Assembly (NCBI RefSeq): GCF_000220395.1
Contig: NW_004086015.1
Location: forward strand, 1-64,000
Length of the DNA: 64,000 nt
Reading direction: 5' to 3'
DNA from: Ichthyophthirius multifiliis
Lineage: Eukaryota > Ciliophora > Oligohymenophorea > Hymenostomatida
Shown: piece after piece, positions 29,346 to 42,817 of the stretch
Position numbering within the stretch: the first letter of the stretch is position 1
Layout: the number at the start of each line of letters is the position of its first letter
Position numbers and translations under genes: made by a program
Notes under the pieces: model-generated
What the model was told of the DNA's origin: nothing
The model's input: the letters and a program-made list of their open reading frames with translations, nothing else
Database searches by the model: none

Positions 29346-29634
29346 ATTTATAATATCTAATATTATTTATGAATATATATATATTATAAAATATTTATAT
29401 GTTTTATTATTATTATTTTTATTTCTTAAGATAAAATAACAAAATTTTAATATAAAAAAAGATATATATTTTAAATTATTATTTCTTTATATTTATTATA
29501 TAACTAAAAGTATTTTTATTTAATTTATGTAAATGAACAAACATAAGTAATATATTTTTTATATAAATAAAACTATTATAATATTTTTTTTAATATATAA
29601 AGAAATAAATGTATATATATATTTATTTATATAA

Positions 29635-29673
<39 letters not shown>

Positions 29674-30070
29674 GAATTATTTATATATAAATATATATGA
29701 ATATAAATTTATATATATATTTGCATCGCTCATTTATATTATTAGAATCATAATACATATATTTAATATTTCAGAAAATTTCTTGAAATAGTTTTCGGAA
29801 TAAAAAATATGCTATTCATATATCTATTCTTTTAATCATCATTGCATGCAAATATATAAAAAAATTATATAATAATATAAAATTATTTAATAATAATTTG
29901 TTTATTTTTCTTTTTAATTTTACATTTCTTTTAAAAAGATAAAAATATTAATATTAAAAATAAATATTTAAATTAATTTAAAATATTATTTTTTAAATAT
30001 TTATTAAATTATTTTTAATTAATTAAAATTTTCTTCAATTTTTAAACTCTTTATTTATAATAATAAAAAT
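29346..30070. other. AT-rich intergenic DNA
   Basis: A/T-only except 29720-29850, where composition is a little more mixed (GCATCGCTC, GCATGC). I find no convincing ORF or RNA there. Confidence 0.45.
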
Positions 30071-30731
30071 ATGTAAAATTAAGAAATTTAAATTTTATAA
30101 ATTCCTGATTTTTCTTCGAGTAATTTTCTCGGTTTTAAAACAGGTTTAAGACCTTACAGAAAAGGTGGAGTAAATTTAAACGTTGAAAAAATAAACAATA
30201 AAATAATATTCCACAACTACGGTCATGGAGGAGCTGGAGTATCTACCGCATACGGTTATGCTTTGATATAATACTATAAATTCATAGAATAATACCGATA
30301 TGATAACGAAAAAGAAATTGCAGTACTAGGAGGTGGATACTTAGGCTTATTCACAGCATTTATTTTTTCTAAGTTTGGATATAAAGTAAAGGTTTATGCG
30401 GAAGAATATGTAAAAAAAGACATATAATAAATATTAAAAGGAGAGAGAGATAATACTATAATAGTTTCATAAATAGCAGGAGGATACTGGATGCCTTTTG
30501 GTTATGAATTTAATAAAACTAAGGAACAATGGGAAAATCATAAATTTGCATCTATGGAAACTTTCAAATATTACTAACGAGAATTAGAAATTAAAAAGTA
30601 TTATATATAATTTATATTTAGTTTTATTATTTTCAAAAACTATATTATTAATTATTAATCAACTATAATTATTTTATAAAAAATATTTATGTAAAATAAA
30701 AGAAATATAAATATATATATATTTTTATTTA

Positions 30732-30773
<42 letters not shown>

Positions 30774-31347
30774 TCTTTATAGATTCAAAGGTTTAAAATA
30801 TTTAAAAGTAATATAAATTGATGATGATCAGGAGACATTAGAATGCCTTCCTGATAATATAATAACTGATATGCAAAAAATAAAAATTAAATTTGGAAAA
30901 AATCATACTGTATATGAAGCTAAAAAATTCAATTCTATTTAAGTTGAAGGAGATATTTTCTTAGATGAACTTATGAATGAATGTAAATAATAAGGAGTAA
31001 TTTTTATAAATTAAAAATTTAATAATTTAAATTAAATTAATTTATTAAATTAAAAATACATTTTTAATTGTACTGGATTAGGCTCGTCTGTATTATTTAA
31101 TGATGGTAATTTAATACCTGTTTTCGGATAGCTTGCTGTCTATTAGAGTAATACTTAAATAGATTATTATTTAAGTGGACCTAATGGTGTTAGGATATAT
31201 CCCAGTTCATTTGGATTTTATGTAGGAAAAGTAACTATATAAAATATTTGGAGCTAAAAAATTAATTATGAATTAGGTGAAAAAATTATAAGAAAAGCTA
31301 AATAATTTTTTGAATCATAAAATAAAATTTAAAATTCTAAATTATGA
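30071..31347 (+). CDS. D-amino-acid-oxidase-family flavoprotein, circularly permuted order
   Basis: An FAD-dependent oxidoreductase of the DAO superfamily. Two exons (30071-30597 and 30783-31347, intron 185 nt) sum to 364 codons, 363 aa. Normally the Rossmann GxGxxG is N-terminal and the GLRPxR...HNYGHGGxG block is C-terminal. Here the order is reversed: residues about 20-70 read GFKTGLRPYRKGGVNLN and IIFHNYGHGGAGVSTAYGYA, and only then comes IAVLGGGYLGLFTAFIFSKF (FAD-binding, about 88-107), followed by IAGGYWMPFGYEF, CTGLGSSVLFNDG and VFGQLAVYQSN. The C-terminus has only a short RIYPSSFGFYVGK echo before the end. Substrate is not predictable. No signal peptide; no obvious peroxisomal SKL-type C-terminus, although it ends S-K-L (QNSKL), which could itself be a PTS1. 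Confidence 0.85.
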
Positions 31348-32005
31348 AAAAATAAATAAAATTTAATTTAAAAATTTTTATTTTCAATTTTAAAAAAAAT
31401 ATTTATTATTCTTAATTAATGAAAAAAAATTATTTAATAGTATTATTTATAAATACTTTTATGTAAAAATAAATTAAATTAAATAAAAAACAAAAAAATA
31501 TTATATATTTATATTAATAAATAAAATTAAAAAATAATTTATATAGTTTAAAAAAAAAAAAAAATAGAAATATAAAAAATAATACATATATAATTTAAAA
31601 TAAAATGTTATTAAAAAATTAATATAATAAAAAAAATATAATATAGATTAAAAAAAAATTCGAAATTTATAAAAATTTATAAATAAAAATATTATAATTA
31701 TTTATGTTTTTAATAAAAAAAATATTGTAAAAATATTTTTTAATTATAAAAACAAAAAAATTTTTAAAATAAAATATTGAAATCTTATATATTTATAAAT
31801 AAATTTATTTATAAAAATATTTAATATTTATAAATTTAAATATATAAATTATATATATATATATATTTATATATTTTTTTAATAATTTTTTAATAATAAT
31901 TATATTTAAAATTAAAAATATATTAAATTTTCTTTTTCTAATTATTATTAATTTTATTTTAATATTAAATATAACAATATGTATAAATATTTTATAATTT
32001 TAATA
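31348..32005. other. AT-rich intergenic DNA
   Basis: Spacer between convergent genes; A/T-only. Nothing recognised. Confidence 0.55.
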
Positions 32006-32583
32006 TCATAAAATTTCTTGAAAATTAATACTAATAACTTTATTATTAATTTTACTTCTTATAAATTATTTTTCCTTTAATTATACTAGTCCTTAACTCC
32101 AACCCTTACATTTCATAAGATCATTTATAATTTTTTTTGTGCCGAAATATTCATGTTTTACTACTTCTTCATTAAGTTCATGACCTAAAGTGACACATTT
32201 ATACCCTCCAACTAGAGCAGTATGTTCATTTTCTAGTACAAAATCATACATATATTCTGACTATTATAACTTTTCAGCTTTTTTTAAATGAATAGGAAAT
32301 TTCCATTTATTATTAAAAAATATAGGATGATATGGTGTTAATGATAATTCATCAGAAATTTTAATAAAGGAAACTTCTTAAGAATTGGTTTTTATAACAC
32401 AAATAACTTTAGAATATTTATTATCATTATTGCATAAAATTTAATCTCCTTTTTTAATTTATTAAACTTCTTTTTTAGATCCATCTGCCATATAAATTAT
32501 TGAATTTTAAGAAAAACAACCACCATTTACATTATAAAATTTTTACATGTTTACTTTATCTATATTTTTAAATTTAATTCTAA

Positions 32584-32629
<46 letters not shown>

Positions 32630-34243
32630 TAAATAATGAATTCTATTTTAATTAGAAGGTATTGGTGGAGGTATTTTTAAAAAAATTTTTTCTGCCTAAT
32701 CTCTTATCTATGAAAATAAATTACCTGCATAATGCTATATACCGTGGTCTTTGAAATTATTACAAAACTACAATTCATGTGCTCTTGTTAGAGATAATAA
32801 ATAATGTTTTCCCCATCTTTTGTAGTTATTTATGTTTTCGAAAGCCTCAAACACTTAGCCTTTTAATTCTTTTATTAAATCTATTATATAAGGTTCTCTG
32901 CAAGCTATAGAAGATTCTAAGATCTGTTTTAAATTTTAGATTTAATTTTAAGATTACTCTAGGCTTTTTTTTTAAAGATGCATACTTTCTCTTATTTATT
33001 TAATAAATAAATCTCTTAGAATTTATTTTTCGAATTAAATATCTTAATTTTCATCAATTTCTTCTAAATTTACTTAAGTCAAAATTTAGGTATTTTCTAA
33101 TAAAATGGCTTAGAGGTTATTTTTATCTAATGTATATTTTTATTAGATTTCTTCCTATTAAATAATAATATCTATTTATTAATCAAAATTTATTTAAGGA
33201 ATCTTTATTTCTTTAATTATTTAATTTTTATTCCCTTCCTTTATCTATATTTTACCTCCAAGAAAATCACTTGAAAGCATCTAAGCGAATGCATTTACGA
33301 AAACAGTTCCTACAAAAGAAGCGTCTGGAATAAAAGCATAAGCTCCATTTCCTTCTATAGCTAATTCATTTAATAATTCAGAATCTAAATTATAACCAAA
33401 ACCAAACATATTAATTATACAATTTTCTATTTTTTCTTTATTATCTTTTCTGTATTTTTATAACATTTATAAATGACCTCTTGGTGGATTAATATTTGGA
33501 ACTCCGTCAGTAAAAACCATTAAAAAATTTAAATTTTAACTATTTTTTTCGTTTAATACATCCAAACCATATTCTAAGCCTTACCATAAATTAGTAGAAT
33601 TTAAAGGAGTTAAAGTATCGAGGCAATTTTATACTTTTTCCTTTCCTTTTTTATCCATATATGTTAATTCTATTTCTCTTTTAGCTTAAGAGTGGAATGT
33701 AACGATTGATAAACGGTCTTCTGGCCTTAAGTTGACTATAATTGTCTTTACGGAATGCTTTACGATATCTAAAACAGACAATCCTGCACTTTCAGTATCT
33801 CCTTAAATTCTAGCTTCGTCATTCATAGAGCCTGAAACGTCAATTACGCAACATATATCGAAGTAGTTGGGAGGTCTGGGGATATTAGAAGATGGTGGAG
33901 TAATAGATAGTTAATAAGTAGTATTTTTTTTGGAAAATTTAAGAAGGATTTAAGGGTTTATTTTTTTATAGTTTTTAATTGATAAGGAAGTTTCACGATA
34001 TTTATTTTCGTCAGGAATTTAATCTCTTAATTAATCTATTTAATGTTTTAGGTCTTAATTAGGCTTTAAGTCTGAAATATATAAAGGATTTCCGGTATAT
34101 GGGGATATTTAGAATTTATTCAAATATTCGAGAATAGCATCATAATCATAAGTGTAGTTTTAAGGGTCTGTATAAGGATTTTACATTAGTTTATTAGATA
34201 TAGGACAGAAAAAATTGTCAGGAATAATTTATAATTACTCCAT
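32006..34243 (-). CDS. U-box / vWA / Hint multidomain protein
   Basis: Single exon, 745 aa (ATG at plus 34243, TGA at plus 32006-32008; 2,238 nt). N-terminal U-box, residues about 7-75: IPDNFFCPISNKLMQNPYTD followed by a Tyr-rich core, the E2-binding fold of RING-like E3 ligases. Then a von Willebrand A domain from about 127: CCVIDVSGSMNDE is a MIDAS motif (DxSxS) and LMVFTDGVPNINPP supplies the second metal-loop TDG. A linker ends in a run of about eleven Asn encoded by (AAT)n. From residue 574 comes a Hint domain: NGGCFSQNSIIYMADGSK with the catalytic Cys near 576, ISDELSLTPYHPIFF (block B, T-x-x-H) and ENEHTALVGGYKCVTLGH. No C-terminal His-Asn plus extein start is seen, so hedgehog-style autoproteolysis is likelier than protein splicing. 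vWA-Hint proteins are known from ciliates; the added U-box is unusual. Confidence 0.9.
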
Positions 34244-36332
34244 TATATTAGGTATAAATATATATAAAACGATAATTATAATATATAAATATATATATTT
34301 AAATATAAAGATATAAATATATATATTTATATATATATTTATGTTTATATTTTATATATATGAAATACATATTACATATTTATTTATTTTTTATACAAAT
34401 TTTTTTCAATTCAATTTTATCAGTAAATATAGTGCTAATTATTTATTTTTGTTTTTAAAAAAGAAGATTGCAGAAAAGAAAATATATAAATATGTAATTT
34501 AAATATATATTATATTTTATTTATGTATTTATAATATATAGAAATTTTTAAAAAAGTAGTTTTATCAGATTTTATTAGTAATTAATATTTTTTTATAATA
34601 TATATATTAATATTATAAATTTTTTATTATAAGATATTTATAATATTTTTAATTTAAAATAATATTTTTGTATTATTTTTAATAAAATAAATATTTAAAA
34701 ATTCGCTAAATTTATTAATTAAAGAAAAATATAATATAATATATAATTTTTTTTATTTATTAAATAAATTTAAAAATATTTTATACATTATAATATATAT
34801 TTTAATTTTATATTTTATAATATAAATATAAATATAAATAAAAAAAAGGTAATAATAATATTAATTACAAATATAAATTAAATATATTTTATTTAATATT
34901 AATATGATTATTTTAATTATACATATTATTACTTTTAATAATAAAAATAATATTAAACTTATTTTTATTAATATATAAACATTAAAATTATTATTATTTT
35001 ATTATTTTATTTATATATAATAAATATATTATATATTAAAATTTTGATTAAAACTAAAATTATTAATATTTAAATCAATCAATTAAATTATTTTATAATA
35101 TTCTTTTGTTTATTTATTTTAATAGTTTTCAAAATTATGTATTATATAATTTAATCTATTAAACATTTTATAAATATATTTTTATTTTTATTTTTTTATA
35201 TTATATAAATTTTGATTTATAATCATTATTTTTATAATTAATATTTATTTTTTTAAAAAAAGAGTAAAAATAATATATTTAAATTAATAATATAATTTGT
35301 TTTTGTAATTTAAAATGTTAATTCAAATTTAGAATATGAATTTTTCGAAAATCCCATATTAAAAAATTTCTGTATTTTTATATATTTTTAAAAAACTAAA
35401 TAATTATATAATTTATATATTTACTCTTAATTTTATTTTTATTTAATTGTTGTTTTATTTATAGTTTTATTGTTAATTTAAAATTAACAAAAGATTTAAT
35501 ACATTTTTTTAATAAAATATTTGATTTCTTATAAAAATTTAATATCAAATATTAATAAATAAACAAATATAAAATAAAAACATTATACCCCATTTTTTTT
35601 TTATAAATAATATATAATAAATTGATATTAAAAATTTTAAAATAAATAAATATTCTTACTTTAAATAAGATTAATTATATTTTATAGTTTAAAAGAATTC
35701 AATATTAAATATAATCATATAAATGTTTTATTTTTATAGATTGTTTTTAAAAAATTCTATAATAATATTTAAATATTTAAAATAAATATGTTTACTTTTA
35801 TAAATTTTTATTCTTTTTAATTTAAATTATACTAATAAAAATTAAAGATTTAAGATATATTTTTGATTATTAAAAATAATATATATTTTGTTACAATATT
35901 ATTATATTTTATTATTAATAAATTTTAAAAAAATTATAAATAATTATCATTTTTTTTATAAATATTATTTATTTTTTAAAATTAATAATATTAATTATAA
36001 ATTATATAAGTCTAATATTTATAATTAAATTCTAATATAATTTCTAGAAATACTTATATACTATAATATATGATTACTTTATAAAAATTATAAATTTTTG
36101 ATTTAATTATTTAAACATTTAAATAATACTACAATTAAATATAAAAATTTATGTTAATATTAATATTTTAATCATATTTATTAAATTAAAATTTATAAAT
36201 TAAATAAAAAGTTATATAAAATAATAGAGTTTTTTCTTATTTTATTAAAAAAAAAAATATTTATATATATATTTATATAAGCAAAACAAAAACTAAAAAA
36301 TATATCAATATCATAAAAAATATAATAAAAAA
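34244..36332. other. Long AT-rich intergenic DNA
   Basis: About 2.1 kb without a supported gene. Open stretches exist in several frames on both strands but are Ile/Leu/Asn/Lys/Phe-only, as expected from composition. The divergent gene pair around it should have both promoters here. Confidence 0.5.
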
Positions 36333-38212
36333 ATGTTTCAATACTACTATATATTATATTTTTTAGTTTTATTATTAAATTTATCAATTCAAAAAGACTA
36401 CATATTCATCCATTTAATTACAAAAAACGAGTTATGTTCCGAATAATATAAAGACCCAGAATATATTTAAATAAAAACCCAGATGTAAAACCTAATATTA
36501 AAAACAACTGACACCCTCTAATTCGAATGTATGTCAAATTTAAATGAAAAAAACCAATTTGAGGACTATTCATAAAAGTACTCTGGTATATTCGGTGGGA
36601 TAACTGATTTTTATTTAGAAAATGAAAATTATTATTAATCTTTACAAATGGTATATTTCTGTTATTTTTTCGTTTATCCTAGAGGACTTAAATAAAGTAT
36701 AGACTATAGAATATATTCTTATTTAAATGACATTTTTTATATTTCAGTCTTTATAGTACCTTTAATTACTGGATTATTAATAAATTTATATAAAGATTCT
36801 TTTACAGTTTTTGATTTTTATAAAACAGTTTATTCTATTTGTACTTTTGTTAATAAATCAGCTGATAATCTGTATAAACTATTATTTTAAAAATGTTTGC
36901 TTTTTATAGTCTCGTACTTTTTGTTTTTTCATTATTCAATTCTTATCTCCAAATTAATCTTGGGAAGAGTCGACAAGCTTATTTTATTGGATAATAATCC
37001 AAATACTTATACTTATTTTCAGAAAGGTGGTGATTATTAAACTTATTTGATTATGGACACTTATCAATATATTGAAAATAAAGATAAATATACAAATAAT
37101 AATGGAATATTGGACTATAGTGAATACTCATATAACCTAATTTTATCAAAAAGTTTTTTTTCTAAAGATGAATATAATATTTTGCTAAAATAATCAATAT
37201 AGAAGAACTCTTAATTAAAAAGTACTGGAGAATTTCATGAATATAATATATAAATAAACGAGAATATTTACTTTAATTCCTTAATTATATTAATAGGTTT
37301 CGGAATTGGTATTTTAATAGCCTTAATGTAGAAAAAAATGAAGTCTTTTAGCGAGAATTTCGAATATAGTAATTACAGAGTTTTTCTAAATAGAAAAATA
37401 AAGGAGAATTTCGCTGATATTTTTTAAAAAATAGCATATAAATAATTCGAAGAATTTAAAGAAAAAGAGAAACTTGAAAATTTTAAAAATTTGCATTTTA
37501 AAGACAGATTTATATCTAAAGTACAAAATATATATAAATAAATTAAAAAATTAGAAAAAAGACATTATTTTAAAAAAAAACTATTCAAAATTGCTAAAAA
37601 AAACATAATTAAGCATAAATAACTACCAATGAATAATAATGTTAAGGAAATAATTAAATTAGTATATAATAATCACCTGGAAGTCCATAAATGGTATAAA
37701 GAATGAATCTTTATTAAGTAATAAAGAATTATGTAGAATTAGAATAAAAAGAAAAAATTCAAATTTAAAAGGATAAGTTTATATCTATTTCATTTAATAA
37801 TAATAATCGTTAATAAAGAAGTAATGAAGAAATATTATTTAATAAAATTGGAGTTGAAAATACTTAAAATAAATTTACTTAATAATTATGTTCAATGAAT
37901 TAAATAGGAAGTTTTTAAGTTAATAAATAAATGAATAACTCTACTAAATTTAATAGAGGATAAACAGTGTTAATATCTGATAATAAATCAGTTTAAAGAA
38001 ATCGTTTTTATTCCCTTTCTAAAAAAAATAACGCTTAAACATAAGTTTTATATTAATTAAGGTAAAATCTAAATAATAATGTATAATAGTATATCGAAAA
38101 TGAAAAAAACTCGAAAATATAAAGTAATAAAGATAATATTAGCTAATAAGAATTCAAAAGTATTTCTATAAGTTCAGAAAGTGAAAGTTCAAATAAAGAA
38201 AAAAATGTTAAA

Positions 38213-38275
<63 letters not shown>

Positions 38276-38638
38276 AATAATATTGAATAAGATAATATTA
38301 ATCTTCTTTCAGATAATTAATCTAATCAAAATAAAATCAATTTAGACTAATATAATTAAATATCTTAATAAATCTTCGAATATAAAAAAGTCGATCAAAA
38401 TACATAAAAAAGTTAAGAAGAAGAATAAGAGTTTGTTATAAATAATTAAATAAAATGTTAAAAATAAAAAATCTTAAAAAGCAATTTTAAAAAATAAAGA
38501 ACAAACAGTATAATAAATAATTAAAATATTGATGATTCTGATAATATTTTTGAAACAGATGACAGTACAAAATAATAAATACCATAAATTAATACTAATT
38601 TAAATGAATTATAACTTAAAAATAGTTTAAAAAATTGA
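36333..38638 (+). CDS. Signal-peptide-bearing putative membrane protein with disordered tail
   Basis: ATG 36333 begins MFQYYYILYFLVLLLNLSIQ, a good signal peptide. An extracytoplasmic region follows, then hydrophobic segments IFYISVFIVPLITGLLINLY and LLFIVSYFLFFHYSILISKL, another luminal region, and a last TM at IILIGFGIGILIALM followed by a basic cytoplasmic tail (KENFADIFQKIAYKQFEEF). The final 270 residues are Asn/Gln/Ser-rich with a poly-Asn run of about 25 codons (38212-38282). Stop TGA 38636-38638. The phase changes near 37698-37700: one missing A gives 769 codons reading HKWYKRMNLYQVIKNYVELE; alternatively a 44-nt intron (37687-37730) also restores the frame. It resembles large ciliate transmembrane proteins of unknown role; I cannot name a function. 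Confidence 0.6.
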
Positions 38639-38759
38639 TTATATATAAATATATAATAATTTTAATTTTATATATTATTATTATTATAAATTCATATTGT
38701 TAATTAAATATATATATATAATATTTTAATTATTTTTATATTTTCTTTTTTTTTTTTTT

Positions 38760-39904
38760 TCATATTTAAAAGCCTTTAAAAGATATGTATTTTAAATCTA
38801 TATTTGTTTCTGCATTATTCATAGTCCTATTATCACATTCAATAAGTTTTACGCATATAAATTTTACATTAAAATATTAAAAGTTAGGTAAATCAATTTA
38901 TATTTTATTTAATTTCTTTTCTTTAAATTAAACCCAAGCTATAGGAAAGACTTGGCTTTAATTTTTATTTGAAAATACAACAAAATCATAGCCATTATTT
39001 TTTTTTCTTATATATGATGTTTATTTTAAAAATTATCCACATTACTATACAAAATTGATATTTTTTACTCTTAACAAACATCTTTTAGGCTCACAGTATC
39101 TTTAATATCATCAAATATAGGTAAAATAGGGTTATTAAAGACATCTATATATTAATTACTTCCAAAAAGCATTAAAGTTTAAACTGGACAAGTAAAAGGT
39201 CCTTCCCTATTGATTTAGAATCCTGAAATAATATTATTAATTTCTAAATCGAATTATACTTCCGAATCTTTTTTTAATTTAGAAATTAATTATTTATTTA
39301 AATTATCTTTCTAAAATAAATCTTAAGCTATTTAAATAAGAGAAATATTCTATTCTTTATTTTCATTTAAAAAGTGATGTTTTTCCTCGATTCTTTGATA
39401 AAATTCTCTCAAATATTCATTATTTTTTATTTTTGAAGATAAAATTCTCCTTTTAATTTCCTATATTTCCAATAAATTAAATGGGAATACATTTCTCAAC
39501 TCATCACTCATACTATTTTATAAGGTTTCAATTAAAATATAATTCTAGGCATATATTTTGTATATATTTTAATTATTTTGTATTATACCGCCTGCTATAT
39601 TTATATTTTTACCAACATCAGAGCATATTGACCAGTTTCCTTTTAAAAAAATTGTATCTATCCAATATATTATTTATTAATCGAAACCGCCTGTAGATTA
39701 ATATCCGTAAAAAGGAAGTTAAATAAAATCAATTTTTTTAAATTTTTTAAAATATTTCAATATATTTATGATGATCTAAGGCTTAGTTTTTTAATTAAGT
39801 GTAGTTTTTTACAAGTATTTTTATTAAAGTAAAGTAAAAATGAGATTTTGGATTAAGTTATTCGTTTAAGTTTTTATTTACAAGACGGAAATTTCGAATA
39901 TCAT
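38760..39904 (-). CDS. Uncharacterised 381-aa protein
   Basis: From ATG at plus 39904 the frame reads MIFEISVLQIKTQTNN, then YGYQSTGGFDQQIIYWIDT, FLKGNWSICSDVGKNINIAG, LREFYQRIEEKHHFLNEN, SGFQINREGPFTCPVQTLM and FPIAWVQFKEKKLNKIQIDL to TGA at plus 38760-38762. The 1,145 nt need one more base; adding one T to the T9 run at 38998-39006 gives exactly 382 codons and joins two coding-quality halves. The C-terminal part (WVQFKEKK...QIDLPNFQYFNVKFICVKLI) looks like a beta-sandwich, as in discoidin or DOC-type domains of some E3 ligases, but this is only a resemblance. Confidence 0.6.
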
Positions 39905-40882
39905 AGATATTTAAATATTAGAGAATTAATAATAATATATCATCGTATTAAAATATTTTTAACATTATTATATTGAATATAATAATAAAGTAATATATAT
40001 AATTAGAAAAAATTATATATATTATTTTAATATAAATATAAAAAAGAAATAAAGAATTAAAAAAAAATCATATATAAAAAATAAAAAAAAAGAATATATA
40101 TATATATATATATAAATATATACATATATAAATATATATAAAACATTTAAAGTATATTGTTTTATATTATTAAAATTTCTAAAAAAATGTTTAAAGGTGA
40201 ATAAATATAAATATATATTTAATTTTTTATTAAAAAATTTTATTTATATTAATTTAGTATATTTAATTATATATTTATTTATGTATTTATTTTTATTTTT
40301 ATTTTTTATATATTTATATTTTTTTTAATTCATTAATATATATTTTATTTTGTTTATTATTATTATATAAAATTTTTCTTTTTATTTTTTTTTTTATTCA
40401 TAATTTTTGTTGATATATTTTTTTTTTAATTAAATACTTCAAATACATATAGAAAGTTATTTAATAAATATTACTAATCTTTTTTTTATATTCTATTTTT
40501 TTATTTTTTTTTAAAGTATATATAAATTAAATAAAAACTTTATTTTTAAAATTTTTAAAATAATAATTTTTAAATATTTTAAAGCGATATTTTATTTTTT
40601 TATATTAATAAAAAAATAATATTAATTTTTGTTTTGTTTTTAAATTAAACATATATAATATACAATTATTATTTATACTATTTTTTTAATATTTAGATAT
40701 TAATAAATAGATAGATACTAATTTCAATTTTTTTTTTAATAAAATTTATTTTTTTCTCATTATATTTCTACATTGTATAATTTAAAAAAATTATATATAA
40801 TAATAACAAATAAAAAAAAATCACCCAAATAAGCTAAAAAATAAAAATAAACAAATAATCCTATAAAAAAAAAAAAAAAAAA
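39905..40882. other. AT-rich spacer between divergent genes
   Basis: About 980 bases of A/T-only DNA with a long A-run directly before the GCN5 start. Nothing specific recognised. Confidence 0.55.
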
Positions 40883-42314
40883 ATGAGTAAAAGAAAAAAT
40901 ATAAAAAAAATAATATTAAAACCATTAATATATTTAGTATTTAAAAAAATTTAAAAAGGTAATTAAGATAAGCCATTATAATTAGATTAACAAAATCCAC
41001 AAAATTCGCAAGAAACAATGTTTGTTGGAATGAATGGTGAAGTAAATAAATATATAAAGAATAAAAAAAAATAAAAAAAAAAAATTTTAAATAGATTACT
41101 GGCCTAGGATTTGCCACTAGAGATTAAGGCGCAAAAGTATAAGAAGACTAAGGAATTTTAGACTATAAAATATTAAGGAATGATGGTAATTTAGAAAACA
41201 TGAAATTATTAATAGATTTAAAAAATATATTTTCCCGCTAACTTCCAAAAATGCCCAAAGAATATATAGTGAAGTTAATATTTGATCGTCATCATGAATC
41301 TATGGTAATATTTAAGAATAATTAAAAAGTTATAGGTGGAATATGTTATAGATAATATAAAAGTCAAAGATTTGCCGAAATAGCATTTTTAGCAGTCACT
41401 GCAAATGAATAAGTGAGAGGATATGGGACTCGTTTAATGAATAAATTTAAGGAATATATGTAATAATAAGATATTGAGTATTTATTGACATATGCGGATA
41501 ATTTTGCTATTGGATATTTCAAAAAATAGGGGTTTAGTAAAGAACATAGAATGCCATAGGAAAGATGGAAAGGATTTATTAAAGATTATGACGGAGGTAC
41601 TTTAATGGAATGCTATATCCATCCTTATATTGATTATTCGGATATATCTAAGATTATTTAGAAATAAAAGGAAGTAAAAATAAAATTATTTTATTTGATT
41701 TTTGTTTGTAAATTTAAAAGATTTTAATTGAAAGAATAAAAAAATTATGTTTAAATGAAAAAGTATTTTCGGGTGTTAATTATGCTAAATTAATAAGAAA
41801 TGCTATATAAGTTGAAAAAAATGAAGAGGAAAAAGAAGGAGATGAAAGTTAACCTTTAGTCGATCCTTTAGAAATTCCAGGAATAAAATAAAGTGGATGG
41901 GAATGGGCGGATTATTAAGAATTAAAAAATTAAAAGGAAAGATCTTTTAATTTATAATGTGCAAATGTAATCGAAAATTTAAAAAGACATAAATAATCAT
42001 GGCCTTTTACAGATCCAGTTAATAAAGACGATGTACCAGATTATTATGATATTATTACAGATCCTATTGATATAAAACTTATTGAAAGAAGGTTATAAAA
42101 CAATTAATATTTAGATAAAGATTAATTCATTAAAGATATAAGGAAAATTTTTGCAAATGCTAAACTTTATAATCAACCAGATACTGTCTATTATAAAGCA
42201 GCTAAAGAATTAGAAGAATATATAGAACCTTATTTAGAAAAACTTAAAGAAATTCCTTTAAATTCTAATAATTAAAAAGCTATTCCTATTAGAAAAAGTA
42301 TAAAGAAAAAATGA
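40883..42314 (+). CDS. GCN5: GCN5-type histone acetyltransferase with bromodomain
   Basis: The catalytic subunit of SAGA/ADA-like complexes, transferring acetyl from acetyl-CoA to histone H3 lysines; nuclear. Three exons (40883-41041, 41095-41673, 41721-42314) of 159, 579 and 594 nt give 444 codons, 443 aa. The GNAT domain is very conserved: [50 protein letters not shown] (acetyl-CoA loop Q-x-x-G-x-G and catalytic Glu), YFKKQGFSKE and [20 protein letters not shown]. The bromodomain follows: [34 protein letters not shown] with the acetyl-lysine Asn. It lacks the long N-terminal PCAF region, as in yeast and Tetrahymena enzymes. The first about 30 residues are Lys/Ile-rich and may not be the true N-terminus. 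Confidence 0.95.
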
Positions 42315-42817
42315 ATAGAGTATTAATTTTATTGATAAAAAGTTTTATTTTATATTTAAATTTATATATGAAATATATATTTATTTTTATTTTAATATAA
42401 TAATAGTAAATAAAATATAAACTATTATAAATTGATAAAAATAAATTTATAAAAAATATATTTTAAAAATTATTAAAATAATAAATAAGTTTTAAATAAA
42501 TTATTTAAAATATAATAAGTTTAAATAAAATATATATATATATATTATTATATATATATATTTTAATATAATTTTAATTTTCAAATTTCATTCAATATTA
42601 AAATTAATTTTATTAATATATTAACTTATAGAAAACTAAAAATAAACAGAAATTTAATTATTATAAAAAAATGTATTAATTTATATACATATGATTTTTA
42701 TTATATCATTTTATCTTTAAAAAACTACTAAAAATAAAATATTTTTAAAAGATTTATTTTTAATAAAAATTATCTAATCTATTTTAATTTATAAAATGAT
42801 TAAATGATTATATATGA
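42315..42817. other. AT-rich intergenic DNA
   Basis: Spacer after GCN5 with (TA)n at 42530-42562. Nothing recognised. Confidence 0.55.

Noticed and set aside
37687-37730. 44-nt intron in the large membrane protein as a certain call
   Set aside because: It would fix the frame, but the donor is poor and the bases read as good coding sequence (HKWYKRMNLYQVIKNY) if one A is missing; left as an alternative.
39481-39696. Plus-strand standard-code ORF of 71 codons
   Set aside because: Antisense to the 381-aa minus-strand gene; its openness is a by-product of that gene's codon pattern.
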